A stretch of DNA of 64,000 nucleotides, taken from Papaver somniferum. Its lineage: Eukaryota > Streptophyta > Magnoliopsida > Ranunculales > Papaveraceae. The notes below the pieces were generated by a model. It did no database searches. It saw only the letters and a list, made by a program, of their open reading frames with translations, and was not told the DNA's origin. The stretch covers positions 88,430,149 through 88,494,148 of the forward strand of contig NC_039361.1 in NCBI RefSeq assembly GCF_003573695.1, given 5' to 3'. Every line of letters starts with the position of its first letter. The first letter of the stretch is position 1. A program made the position numbers and the translations under genes. This document shows positions 45,985-57,686 of this stretch, in pieces.

Positions 45985-48900
45985 TTATCAAGATAGTTTC
46001 ATGGAATTGCCAAGGTCTAGGAACTCTTGAAACTAGGAAAAACCTTAAAACAATAATTACTGAGGAAAACCCCAACATAATCTTCTTATCTGAAACTAAG
46101 AACCAAAATGATTTTGTGGTAAATGTCCTCCACCAATCCAGCTATTACAATCACTCTTTCTGTCCCCATGTTGGCACGGCTGCTAGTGGTCTTGCTTTAT
46201 GATGGGATAATAGTATTAAGTTAGAAGTTATTCACCAGGAAAAAAACCATATGGATTGTCTTGTTTGGTGTCAAAAATTAAACTCTGAATGGCTCCTTAC
46301 ATGTATGTATGGGTCACCAAAAAATGAAAAAAAAAAAGAATCCTGGTCTCTAGTTCAAAAAATGTCCAACATAGTTAATATACCCTGGCTAATTATGGGG
46401 GACCTAAATCTTATTCTCCATCCTAGTGAAAAAAGAGGGGGAAATGTCCCTAATAACACTAAAATAAGTAAATTTAGAGACATGTTCAATCTTCTGGGAA
46501 TGATAGACTTAGGATTCTATGGCTTCCCCTTTACCTGGTCCAATCAACAAGAGGATGACAAGCTTATTGAAGAAAGATTAGATAGAGGGATGGCCAATTC
46601 CGATTGGACCACTACCTTCCCTAATGCTCTAATCAAACATCTTCCACCTATAGGGTATGATCACTCCCCTATTATCTTAAATACTGACCTAACCATCAGT
46701 AAAGGTTTCAAACTTTTCAAGTTCTTTGGATTATATCTAGAAGAGCAAAGCTGTAAGGATGTTATTCAAGAGGCTTAGAATTTTGACACTCCAGGTTCCT
46801 ATGCTTTCAAGTTAACTCAAAAAATAGCTGAAGTTAGAAGAGATATAAGTCTCTGGAACAGAAATAATTTTGGTAACATTCAAACTAGCATAAAAAAGAT
46901 AAATTCCACTCTGAAAGACCATTTAGATAAGGACAATGCTAATCTCAATGATCCTAACTTTCTAAAAACTAAGTCTGAGTTAGTCAAACTCTACAGTTAT
47001 GAAGAAGAAATGATGAAAATAAAAGGCAAGGAAAAATTCATAGCTTTAGGAGATAAGAACAATCACTTTTTTCACCTAAATGCTTCTATCAGATAAAGAA
47101 GAAACAACATTTTTAGTCTCTTTAATGACAAGTCTGAATGGATTGAAGGACGAGAGCTAACAAGCTCTTGTCTCACTTCTCACTTCTCTAACCTCTTATC
47201 TACTTCCAACCCTACCATCAATGAGGACATAGTCAATCTAATACCTTCCACTATCACTGAAAATAACAATGTCAAACCCATGCTTCCCCCAACCATTGAG
47301 GAGGTCAGAACTGCTCTATTTGGCATGCCACCAAATTCCAGTCCTGGCCCAGATGGTTTCCCTGCCTATTTTTTCCAAAAACGTTGGGATCTTATCATAA
47401 AGACATCATGAATACCATCACTTCCTTCTTCTCTAGTGACCATATGCTAAAACAAATAAACAAAACTTTCTTCTCTCTTATTCCTAAGGTCTAACATCCT
47501 TCTTTCCCTAGCGGTTATAGACCCACCCGCCTCTGTAACATTGTTTACAAGATAATGTCTAAGGTAATTGCTAACAGAATGAAGAGTTTTCTCCCGGCTC
47601 TAATCTCCCCAGTCCAATCAGCCTTCGTTAACCAACGTCAGATTTCTGATAATATCTTAGTAGCCCATGAAATCATCCACTCTATGAGGAAGAAGAAAGG
47701 TAAGATTGGCTTCATGGGGATCAAACTAGGCATGGCCAAAGCTTTCGATAGAGTGGAGTGGAGTTTTATAATGGCTATTCTCAGTAAAACGGGGTTCTGT
47801 AAAGCCTGGTGCAACCTCATTTTCAATGTATAAGCACTAGTACTTATGCCATCATGGTGAATGGTATCCCTAGCCCCTTTTTTAAACCCACTAGGGGTCT
47901 AAGACAGGGATATCCTCTATCTCCCTATCTATCCATATTGTGTATGGAGTCCTTCTCTAGGATGTTAGTTACTGCTGAAAATTTAGGGAAAATATCTGGT
48001 TTCAAAATTTCCAAAAAGAGCCCTTCTATCAGTCATCTCCTCTTCGCGGATGACTGTTTAATCTTCTCTAAAGCCACTATTAGACAGAGCAAGAACCTTC
48101 TTGAACTGTTGACTAATTATGGCAAGTCTTCTGGCCAAATGATTAATTTTCACAAATCAGGCATCTTTTTCTCTCCTAAAGTCTTTGGTACCCTCACCAA
48201 AGATATAATTAACAACATCCTCCATGTTCCGAAAAATATCTATAAACGATAAGTACCTCGGAGCTCCTCTATTTACTAATAAATCAAAGGTGAAATCCCT
48301 AGAACATGTCTCTGAAAATATGGAAAATAGACTTAACGGTTGGGGAGGGAAAAACCTATCTCCAACATGCAGAAACTTGATGAATAAAACTGTGCTTGAA
48401 ACTATCCCAGTTTACACTATGTCCTCTTTCATAGTCCCCAAGGAAATAATTAAGAGAGCTACCAGTATTATGAGAGACTATTGGTGGGGTAAGGATAGAA
48501 AGAAGAAAAGGTTGTATATAAAAGCCTGGGACAATTTGACTAAAGATAAGGAAAATGGTGGCAATTGTATGAAAAATATGAGAAAGTGGAACCTAGCTTT
48601 AATAGCCAAGAATGGGTGGAGACTTTTCCACCAACCAAACTCCTTATATGTTAAATCGATGAAATCCAGATACTACCCTAATTCTAATCCTTTTCACTCC
48701 ACCTGTGCTGTGGGTGCTTCTTGGGCTTGGAAAGGAGTCCACAAGGGGATCACAATTATTCAAAAGTACTGCATATGGGAAGTTGGGGATAGTAGATCCA
48801 TCAACATCTAGAAAGATCTCTGGATCCCAGGCCAAACTGAGCCTTTGGAACCGCTTTATAGTCCTAGTGAAAAAATCCCTAACCTTGTATGTGATTTGAG

Positions 48901-50024
48901 TGATAATAACCAATGGAATATCCTCATTCTCTTAGATTACCTTCCTGATTCTGTCATGCTTGTTGTGCTGACTATTAACATTTCTCCTGCGAAATCTGAT
49001 ACCCTCAGATGGATGCATAATCCTCAAGGGGTTTTTACAGTCAAGGATATGTATAACATCCTTGTTAATAAAAAAAAGCCAACCTATAGACATAACTGCT
49101 GTTAATTTATGGAAAATGAATACCATTTCTAAGATTCAATTTTTCGCCTGGAAGTTAAACTCTGATCTGCTCCCTCTAAATGCTTATATTTCTTCCTTTG
49201 TGAACCACATTGATCCTCTCTGCAAGTTTTGTAAGACCCACTCTGAAACCAGTAAACACTTATTTATGGAATATGACTACACTAAGGCAGTTTGGTCTAG
49301 ATGCAACATTAATCTAGATAGAGCAATCATCAACAGCAACACAACAACTGAATGGTACAAGAACTGGTTTATGAACAACAGCTGTCCTTCACACTGGGGT
49401 AGCTGGGCAGAAGTTTGTGCTACAATAAGTTGGTTTATCTGGAAGACGCGATGTGAAGCAAACTTTCAAGGAAAACATCCTAATCCAGTGTACATTGAAA
49501 CCAGATCATGAAACATCTAAACTATTATGCTGCTCACAAACAGGGAACAATTGCAGAGATAACTACAAGAAGTTGAAAATGATTACTTGATTTTTTACTA
49601 TCTTGCTTCTTATGATACCATCACTGAACTCACAGGAATTGGATTATGCTTAAAAACTCCAACAGGTACCACTATTGGAAGAAGAAGTTTCTCCATCAGA
49701 GCTCACACCAGAGATGAAGGGAACAACATCGCAGCTCTGGAAACACTGAAGTGGGAAGACCTTTTGAAGTCCATGAAAATAAATATTGCAGGCAATAACA
49801 AAAGGCTCACCAGGACAATGCAAGGGAAAGAAAGATCAACCTGCTGGCAGGCAAACAACACGATTGACGAAATCCTGCACTTAAAAACTAGTTTTAGTTG
49901 TTTATTTTGTAAGGACTTCAAGTCCAAATTTTTTAGGGATATCTGTAATTTAGCTAAAAGGGGCTACTTTCAATTCAGCCCAAGCTTATGGCTAGACAGC
50001 AACCAGCTGGTTAACTTTATGTAA
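45985..50024 (+). pseudogene. LINE ORF2: endonuclease, RT, zf-RVT, RNase H (broken)
   Basis: Endonuclease: IVSWNCQGLGTLETRKN (45990), IIFLSETKNQ, WLIMGDLNLILHPSEKRGG (46385), then WSNQQEDDKLIEERLDRG and YDHSPI. RT: NSSPGPDGFPAYF (47335), RPTRLCNIVYKIMSKVIANR (47520), IKLGMAKAFDRVEWSF, RGLRQGYPLSPYL (47895), LLFADDCLIFSKA (48035) with an intact F-A-D-D box, and YLGAPLF (48253). Later come FIVPKEIIKRA ... DYWWGK, zf-RVT (FAWKLNSDLLPLNAY ... LCKFCKTHSETSKHLF, 49150-49260) and RNase H (GIGLCLKTPTGTT ... EGNNIAALETLKWED, 49640-49760). Stops or shifts occur at 46201, 46779, 47095, near 47400, 47832, 48250 and 48811. Confidence 0.85.
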
Positions 50025-50055
50025 CCTCCTTTGTTTGTTTAAATCAAAAAAAGAA

Positions 50056-50240
50056 TTTTACAGTGGATGCAATGGTTTAAAGGGGTTGTTTGGTAAACAA
50101 TGGTGAAGACATGAACAATGAAAGGAGACCGAATTTTCTTGATTCAATTGAATATCCTAATGTCCCCTATCATAAATTTAAGTAGTTTGTAAGTTTTTGG
50201 GCTCTTCTTGTAAACTTCCTGTACATCTGTTATTCAAGAG
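50056..50240 (+). pseudogene. Another LINE tail fragment
   Basis: Directly after the A-rich end of the previous LINE, the plus strand encodes NNERRPNFLDSIEYPNVPYHKFK and a stop, the same RNase H tail as in the fragments at 13862 and 16076. It ends near the 'tctgttattcaag' block at 50227-50240. The full-length LINE probably inserted into, or next to, this older LINE copy. Confidence 0.65.
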
Positions 50241-50473
50241 TTGGCGAGGCGGCTTCAACAAAATCAAGAATGACTACGGGCTACGGCGTAGACATGTGTC
50301 GAAACGTTAGTTACCACTGCGAGAGTGCCCTTAGTAAGACCTCACTGAAACAAGTAGCCAGGGTACATGTTAGCATGGTATTCTTCCCCCGTGGAGCAAG
50401 TTAGAATGAATTCCTTGTTTCCTGTGTGTGATCAAAGAGAAAATTTCCTCAGTGTTTCGGCATCAGAAAACAA

Positions 50474-51181
50474 ATGGAAAAACACATAAAGATCCTGTTA
50501 AACAGGCTATCATGCGCCTCAATTACCATAGCCACATTAACACTAATTCTCCTAATAACCAAAACCCCAGAAACATGCCTTTCATCCTCATCAAAATCCT
50601 CCTCCAATTCCATAATAAAATTCCCCAAATCATCTTGTGATTACACGCACCGTGAATTAGTCTCAATCGATAAGAAAAACAAACGTATCTGGTCAACTAA
50701 CGATTGGGTGAAAAAGGTCAAATCACTAACAGAACTATTCCATGAGATTCAGAATCAAGTGGGGTTGAGTCTTCTCAATAACTATACAAAAGCATTGTGT
50801 GTATCTGCTGGTGCTGGACATGAAGTTATGGCTTTGAATCAATTAGGTGTAATTGATGTAACAGGTGTCGAACTCATTGAATCTCCACCCTTGGTCAGTA
50901 GAGCTGATCCTCATAATTTACCATTTTTCGATGGAGTTTTTGATTTTGGGTTTACTGCTCATTTAACTGAAGCGTTGTTTCCGTACCGATTTGTCTATGA
51001 ATTGGAAAGAACGATTAGATCTGGTGGGGTTGTTGTGGTGGTTGTTGAAGAATGTAATGCTGATGAGTTAGGGGAAATTAAGAGTTTGTTTAAGAGATGT
51101 CATTTTGTTAGTGCTCGTAATGTTACTTTGGCTGGATTGAGAATGACTCAAGTTATAATGCGGAATCGGGTTCCACCTTAA
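50474..51181 (+). CDS. Membrane-anchored methyltransferase-like protein
   Basis: An intact single-exon gene of 235 residues (MEKHIKILLNRLSCASITIA...). Residues 13-29 form one hydrophobic segment, a likely signal anchor. A plant-conserved methyltransferase-like fold follows: SAM motif I LCVSAGAGHEVMALNQLG (109-125), the acidic residue in GVELIES (131-137), RADPHNLPFFDGVFDFGF (143-160), and RTIRSGGVVVVVVEE (179-193). This matches a family of small plant 'S-adenosylmethionine-dependent methyltransferase superfamily' proteins, which keep the fold but whose substrate is unknown. The length is usual for the family and no stop or frame break is seen. Flanks are LINE remnants on both sides. The start ATG is the first of the frame and fits the family N-terminus. 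Confidence 0.88.
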   Translation: MEKHIKILLNRLSCASITIATLTLILLITKTPETCLSSSSKSSSNSIIKFPKSSCDYTHRELVSIDKKNKRIWSTNDWVKKVKSLTELFHEIQNQVGLSLLNNYTKALCVSAGAGHEVMALNQLGVIDVTGVELIESPPLVSRADPHNLPFFDGVFDFGFTAHLTEALFPYRFVYELERTIRSGGVVVVVVEECNADELGEIKSLFKRCHFVSARNVTLAGLRMTQVIMRNRVPP

Positions 51182-51500
51182 ATATGAAAGGGAGAAAATT
51201 AGGTTATTGATTTTGCGTTTCTGTTGGTTCCAAAGATGTTATTTCCTCTCATATTGATGAAGCGCCCATCAGGTATTATTCATTTTTTATCTTTATTTTT
51301 TCATTCCAAATCTTGTTGGAGATTCATGTAGGTGCATGATACATATTTAGTATGAGTAAACGTATAAAAACAATTTGAATTGTTCTATTTGAGAAAGAGA
51401 GACGCATAGGATGTATGTAGTGATTAACCAATAACTTGTAACAAGTTGAATCGTTAGTTATATTTTTACTATCAAACTGGTTTTCATTATTGATGATACT
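51182..51500. other. 3' flank of the methyltransferase-like gene
   Basis: AT-rich sequence; probably holds the gene's 3' untranslated region. No other feature is supported. Confidence 0.5.
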
Positions 51501-51509
51501 ACTTGTGTC

Positions 51510-51955
51510 TGGCGTTGCTCTAACATTGGATGAGGCATATGGTCTAACTCTATGGCTGAAATCATGGCAATCATATTTTGCTTAGACTGGGCTGTCCTTC
51601 AAGGATGGCATACATTGTGGATTGAATCAGATTCCTATTCAGCTGTTAAAACTCGAGTAAGGATCATGCAAAACCTTATCTCTGTCTACATTTCCTGGAC
51701 TTTTAGAGATGCAGCTATTGCTGCTGACCCTAGCTAATAGAGGCCGCTCTTTGGAGAGTATCATCGAAACTGTTTTCGCAACGGACCCTCTCTCTTTCCC
51801 TCTATAGAATCCGTTGAAATCTTATTACAGATTTTAAGAATACTTAATTATGTGTGTCTTCTCTTCTTTCCTTTGGAAAGCAGTAAGATAGATTGTTTGT
51901 GATTTCTTATTTCATTTATTTATAAAAAAATTACTGGCGTAGCAAAAAGAAAAAA
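51510..51955 (+). pseudogene. LINE RNase H fragment
   Basis: MAEIMAIIFCLDWAVLQGWH and TLWIESDSYSAVKT (51552-51650) match the RNase H domain of plant LINEs, with the E and D-S of the active site visible. An A-rich end (AAAAAGAAAAAAAAGTG) lies at about 51942-51960. It is a short dead fragment. Confidence 0.7.
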
Positions 51956-51959
51956 AAGT

Positions 51960-53090
51960 GTCTGGTGTTGCACTTATGTTACATGGAGTAGTAACAGTCG
52001 ATTTGTGCTTTCATTTCTGGTTTTATATTTATAACGTTGCCCTCTGATAATTTTGATTTCTGGTTTTATATTTGATTTTCGGCATAATCAAGTAGTGATT
52101 GAATTTTGTTAGCTGATAATTTTAGTATGGATTGCTTGTACTGCTTCTTTGATATTGGAGTACCATGGTTGAACTGTCCGTCTACTCCAAGAGGTGAGGT
52201 TGTAGTCAGCATTATGGTCATCAGACTTGTGATTGTAGTCTTGATTGTCTTAAGGCTTACACTCCCATGGTCATAGATACATAAATAATGAGAGAGATCC
52301 AAATAGAATAGAGAGTTTTGGGAGAATGGCTAAATTAAAGCACTACATGGACTGCGAATAGATTTATTTACATAAATGTTGATTCATTCAGATATTTATG
52401 TTTATTTGCATGATGCTAGTGTGCTTGAGTTTGTTTACATGCATGGATGTTTAGAAAGACTAGGAAATTCGCATGGCAATGTGTATGATTATAATTTGAA
52501 CAGACTTCTTTCATTCGTGACGTTAATGTTTTGGTCGGATTAATTTGAAATAGATGTTGGAGGTCGATTTCGGAGGAATCTCGGCCTCAGGTGATTAATA
52601 AATCATTGTAGTGTGTATTTGAGTTGCAATTTTTTAATTGACATCGGGTGCCCAGTTATATAGACTTGTTACAATGTCGAATTGCTATCATGTTGATGAT
52701 GAAGTGTGTTTTCAGTGTTGCTATATGCATGCTTATCAAATTTGAAATCCGCTATAAAAACCAGACCAATTGGGACCATGCTCATCACTACTGTGACATG
52801 AGTCTTTGTATGGTTTTATATTTTAATATTCATCGTAATCTTTGTTTTTGCAGGGTGTGCTTTTACATTTCAACAACGTTGCTGGAGTAATAAGCGAAGA
52901 ACCAACCCCCAGATAGAGGAAAGTAATGTAATAGGAAAGGTTGTAAGAAGTACATTTTACATGAATAAAAGGGAGAAAAACGCAACTGCTGGAAGAAAAT
53001 TCCCGGCAGTTTGTTGCATTTGTCTAGCTCCAACAAGTTTCCTGTGTGCCAAATCAATCTCACTTGGTTACAAGATGCTAGAACATGTTA
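51960..53090. other. Region without a supported gene
   Basis: A short direct repeat ('tttctggttttatattt' at about 52014 and 52059) is present. Short frames on both strands lack recognisable domains. Confidence 0.4.
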
Positions 53091-54960
53091 TGTAACACTC
53101 TTACTTTTCGCATGGCGCATACTCAAAGATGTGTCATATTGGTTTGAGATGACATCTCAAGCTTAAATTATGTATTAAGAGGAACATTGTCCTAGGGCCA
53201 ATAATGCACCACTATGGTGCATTGCGTGGGTTACCATGGCGAAGAACCAATGGCGCATTACGAAGGCTACCCATGAACTAATATCGCACCACTATGGTGC
53301 ATTTGATCAGAGCAAGCTGGCCGAGGCAGTATGGCGCCGTCACAACGAAACAATGAAGTTGGCCTGCGGTCCAGAAACGAAAACACAGCCGTGATGGTGC
53401 TTTATCAGAATACATGGCCGCATGGCCGTCATGGCGTTTTATCGGAATACATGGCAACAACCATGAATAATGAAGCAAGTATGTCAAAGTGCTCCCCAAC
53501 TTAGATTCGTAGAAATGTCAATGAAGCATATACGGGGAAGGGTAGTCGGTTGAAGGTGCATATAGCGGAGATGTACCTAAAGCTTCATAGCGCGCCAAAA
53601 CGGCGCCAAAACGTCATTGCAGCGCGTGGTTTGGTCATGAGAGCTTTATGATGCTTAGGCATCAAAGTTGTGTCGTTGCGAACTAGTGATGCACCACCAT
53701 GGTGCAATACAAAGGAAAGGCCAATGATGCACATTCTTGCGCATCATTTACAAAGGTCCCTTTTGGACTATACGAGGCAATTATTGTTTGGCCACGACCT
53801 TGTAACACGAGTGGGCTTTAGTTTGTCCCGACGAGGATGAATTATGGTATGTGCATGATCCATTTTATGCAGGGACGTAGGCAGCCGCAATGAGTTGCAA
53901 CATTGATGGTTCACCACTTTGTCGCTCATATCATCTAATTGCGAGGTGATTACGACACTACGGTAATCCATATCATTTGACTCCACAAGGCGATGCAAGA
54001 GATGATTATTGCCATACTTGATGAGGCACGTTGCAGTCTACTCCTCGGATGCTCATATTTCCCATAGAGTCGTTCGACGTAGGCATGCACCAATGGCATG
54101 TTGGGTATGGTCAGGAAAGTAAGTTATATTGGTACGCAAGTTAGCGGAGCTTGCATAAGCCATTGGCATCACAAGGATGACACACGAAAAATACGGGATG
54201 AGCCTGACTGATACACCCTTGGCACAAGCAAAATCACTGCATGTTACCATCAATTCCAAGCTAAGTAGAGAAGGTGGAATTAAGCCAATAGTGGCCTATT
54301 CGCAAGTACTAAGTATGCTTTATTCTTGGACAAGACTCGAAATCCAGTGATGCACGTAATAATGCATCGACATTAGCGGTTATGACTTTATACCTTTCGC
54401 AGAACAAGGGTAAGTTGGAACCGTATGAAAGCTAAGTTTAAGGCAACATGTTTGCTAAGCATGCTTGTAAAGGAAAATGGACATACATTTTAAGGCTAAA
54501 AGAGAAGTTTTAAGTTCCTCTAACTAGCATCAAAATGGCGCATCGGGGAATTATGACCCGCGTTCTGGCTCGTTGAGCATAATTTTCTGGTCCGTCGATG
54601 TAGTTTCCCGTAACTTCTGTGTACCCTTGCTTCCATTATGGTTGCGGCGTTAAAGTCGCTCAACAGAATTATTCTATTGCCGCTTACTATATTGCCACAA
54701 TTAGAGGACTGGCTACAAACTTAACACATGGACGTGTGCACCATGGTTACTTTTGGCCTATCAAAGGGACTTCCGTCGTAAGTGCACTTGAGAACGATTA
54801 TGAAGTGCAACTAACTTTGTCATATGTTTATAGTATGTAGATTCATGAAAAAGCTATGTTAACAATAGATAAGTTCAATGCGTAAGCCCTTACAACAGCT
54901 ACAAGAATATGTTTCTTTTAAGTCCATTTAAAATTATTTTTTGCTAAAATATAAGGTTTT
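53090..54960. other. Unassigned region with a repeated 17-bp palindrome
   Basis: No gene supported. TGCACCACTATGGTGCA (53205-53221), CGCACCACTATGGTGCA (53285-53301) and TGCACCACCATGGTGCA (53690-53706) are near-identical inverted repeats (TGCACCA / TGGTGCA with a 3-bp centre). 'gcgcca' and 'atggcg' motifs are common. It may be the inside of a retroelement or LTR, but no ends were found. Confidence 0.4.
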
Positions 54961-55157
54961 GTTACAGATGTGAATCGACGATGAGTTGTCTTCGCAAGTT
55001 TCACCACTGGATTTGCTCCATCTCTATCTTCTCGATTGATTGGAGCGACTCGCATCATTTACTTTACTCTCATTGTGGTATGTGGATGGATAAATTATTT
55101 GCTTTCTGTACTAGCAACCCATCGATAAAATTATACATCAAAAAGTCATAATCAATA

Positions 55158-55205
55158 CTCCCTCCATTTCTAGAAAAGAGCTCACTTTTTCAGAAACAAA
55201 GGGAG
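55158..55205. mobile_element. Very short Stowaway-like MITE
   Basis: CTCCCTCCATTTCT and the reverse complement of AGAAACAAAGGGAG form terminal inverted repeats around a 20-bp centre. The element is 48 bp and flanked by TA on both sides (55156-55157, 55206-55207). CTCCCTCC...TTTC ends and a TA target are the marks of Stowaway (Tc1/mariner-type) MITEs, which are usually much longer, so this is an internally deleted copy. Confidence 0.8.
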
Positions 55206-55509
55206 TAATACAATAATATTATAAGTTATTTATTATATAACTTTTTACCCGAATAAAGTGTTAGAGCGTAGCTCGGTTGACCACCAAACGTTGGTATGTC
55301 AAGTTTGGTTGTCATATTTTAGTATCAAAACCCATCTAGAGTCGCTTGATTAAAATACTAGAGACAACTTCATTTAGGTTAGACTAGAAAGTCTGGAAAT
55401 GTTGAGACGTACAAGTATTACTCCGAAGACCTGAAGAAAGTGAAGAAACAACGACGACATCATTGATACATGTGTATCTTCCTCTCTCCGGGAACTAATG
55501 ATCCTCAAG

Positions 55510-55735
55510 ACCGATTGAGGATAGAAATGTAATTTGGGAAGGAATACTGATTTTTAGGCAGTATTCTTAGATAAGGAAATATTTCTAAACAAGGTATTAT
55601 TCATAAATAAGGAAATATACCTAGAAAAGGAATACTTCATAGACAAGGTAATATACCTAGATAAGGAAATATACCTAGAAAATGTATTATTCCTAGATAA
55701 GGAAATAGATTCCTAGAAGGTTTTGGAAAACCGTT
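55510..55735 (+). repeat. Short tandem repeats: AAGGAAATATACCTAGA
   Basis: Blocks such as AAGGAAATATACCTAGA(A/T) and AAGGTAATATACCTAG recur roughly every 20-40 bp within the LTR. Confidence 0.8.
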
Positions 55736-56539
55736 AAAACTATAAATAGAGATGTTTAGCTCATATCTAAGACATCTGGAGTGTGGTTTGTGATACAAAC
55801 ACACTTAGATTTAGGGTGTGGTTTGTGATACAGACACATCTAAATCTAGAGAGTGTGGTTTTACCCCTAGAAAATGAGGTTTAACACGCACACCTAGAGA
55901 GAAGTTTGTGAGGCAATTGATTATTGCAAAAGCAAGCTTAGCAAACAGTTTAAGGTTGATCCACTGTTTAGAGAGATTGTGAGCGTAATAAAGAGAGAAT
56001 CGTAATAGTTTTCTTGTTCATAATCTAGAGAATATATTTTTCTTCGAATTACTACTTGTGTTATGTTCTCTAAGTTTCTCGTCTATTATTATTATGAATT
56101 TGGCCTTTATAGTAATAGCTACCAAGGTATAGAGATCAATATGTATCAATCATCCTTCCTCTTGAGGTTAGTAATATTGACTTGATCTTGTTCCCATTCC
56201 TAACATATCTTGTCGTTTTAGATTGAAAACATAACATGCGAAGACATATACATATGAAACTCTAGTGTTAGACTTGGTCATAATAGTATGATCAAAGTAT
56301 TAAGGAATTATATTACGAAGTATAAAACTTATCTTTTGAACTTCAAAAATACGACAGCGACATAACCTATTGTTTACAGTTACTTGATTATGTGTGTATT
56401 ATATAGGTGTGATTTTAGGCTAGAAAACTATGTATTATTATATTAGTTTAAGGAAGTAGATATATGAAATTGTTTCATAATCGAAAGGGAAATCATGATT
56501 TGTTGATCCAGTTCTTCGTTGAGAGTTGTGGAACCAATC

Positions 56540-56885
56540 TTAACTTTGGTTGAGAGTTGTGGTATAATCGATCATAGCCTGTAATATATTACGAGTTATA
56601 ATCGGTCACAAGTTACTTTGGAAATCAAGGTGTACACGATCACAAGATATATTGGAATGCAAGTTGTAACCAGCCACAAGTTACTTTGGAATCCAAGGTA
56701 TAACCGGTCACAAGATGAATTTGGAAGTTAGTTGTAATCGGTCACAAGCTACCTTTGGGAAGCAAGGTGTAACCGGTCACAAGCTACTTCGGGAAGCAAG
56801 GTGTAACCGCCCCAAGCTACTTTGTGGAGCAAGGTGTAACTGATTACAACCTATCTTGGTAATCATGTTATATCTGGTCACAACT
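56540..56885 (+). repeat. Tandem repeats: GTGTAACCGGTCACAAGCTA
   Basis: About nine degenerate units of roughly 35-40 bp, each with a 'aaccggtcacaag' core, then 'ctac/ttac' and 'ttgg(g)aa(g/t)caaggtgt'. They lie inside the LTR at 55259. Such subrepeats are common in plant copia LTRs. Confidence 0.85.
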
Positions 56886-57686
56886 TATGTAGGAGTGATG
56901 GAATAATTGGTTCAGTGAGAAAAACCAAGTTTCCATGGTTCACATATTTCTTCATGATGTGTGTGAATTAGGGTTTAATTATGATTCTGGTGGAGCCGTC
57001 TATCCGGAGAGGAAAGTACCTTAATTAGGAGAAATCTCTTACCACCGATCGTTTAAAGACTTTTGTGGGATCAAGAAGCTCTACGAGTATAGTTGGTGGA
57101 AAAATAGATAATTGCATTGTTATTTTAGTTTTCGATTATTGATTTGATTGACTAACAGTTGTTATAACTTTGGTTGCACGTGGTTTGATTATTCATGAGA
57201 GCCTTCTCTTCTGACATAAGGGTCACTCAAACTAGATCAAAGTATCGACGGGATCTTTAGAACCGTTTTCGGATCTAATGACATCTTGTGATAATCCATT
57301 GTTAACAGACTCTGTTCTGTGCGTGATTGATATTAAGAGGATTCAAGTTATGTTGTGCATGCATTGAAGGAAATAGAAGATTTGAAGACGGAAACGAATT
57401 TTAATTAGTTTTCGTATCTTGTGGACTTAATGCACAAACCTTGATCATATGGGATCCAACTAGAATCATGTTTATCTTTGATAGACTTGATTGACTAGTT
57501 GTGTAAGATCATCATCACCTTATAGTTTCTCTTTGAGATGTATATTGATTGATTGCAAATCTAGAGTTTGATTATTTCGGTAATCAAAGTTTATATTGAT
57601 TTGACCAGACAAAGGAGTTTATTAGTTTAAACGGAAGAGCAACTCACATATATTTATAACAAAGATTGATTAGTGTGGTTACCAAA

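Larger units (their letters stand above)
44004..50050 (+). mobile_element. Near full-length L1-type LINE (mutated)
   Basis: ORF1 (44166-45386), then the endonuclease, reverse transcriptase, zf-RVT and RNase H of ORF2 (45985-50024), then an A-rich end (TTAAATCAAAAAAAG, 50040-50054). The 5' border near 44004, right after the LTR end at 43998, is approximate. No clear target duplication was found. Several stops and frame shifts in ORF2 make it non-functional. Confidence 0.85.
55259..57686 (+). repeat. Copia-type LTR of a related family, interrupted on the right
   Basis: Starts TGTTAGAGCGTAGCTCGGTTGACC, like the family A LTR start TGTTAGAGCATTGCTCGGTC, and keeps a 'tagtatcaaaacccatctagagtc' block parallel to 'tagtgatcaaaactataagtc'. 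It lacks the usual LTR end and stops where copy 2 of family A begins, so it is probably the target of that insertion. The rest would lie outside the window. Confidence 0.6.

Noticed and set aside
52066..52302. Minus-strand frame of 78 residues as a gene
   Set aside because: No recognisable domain and no neighbouring exons.
53330..53342. ATGGCGCCGTCACAA as a retrotransposon primer-binding site
   Set aside because: It resembles a TGGCGCC-type site, but no LTR end precedes it and no gag follows.
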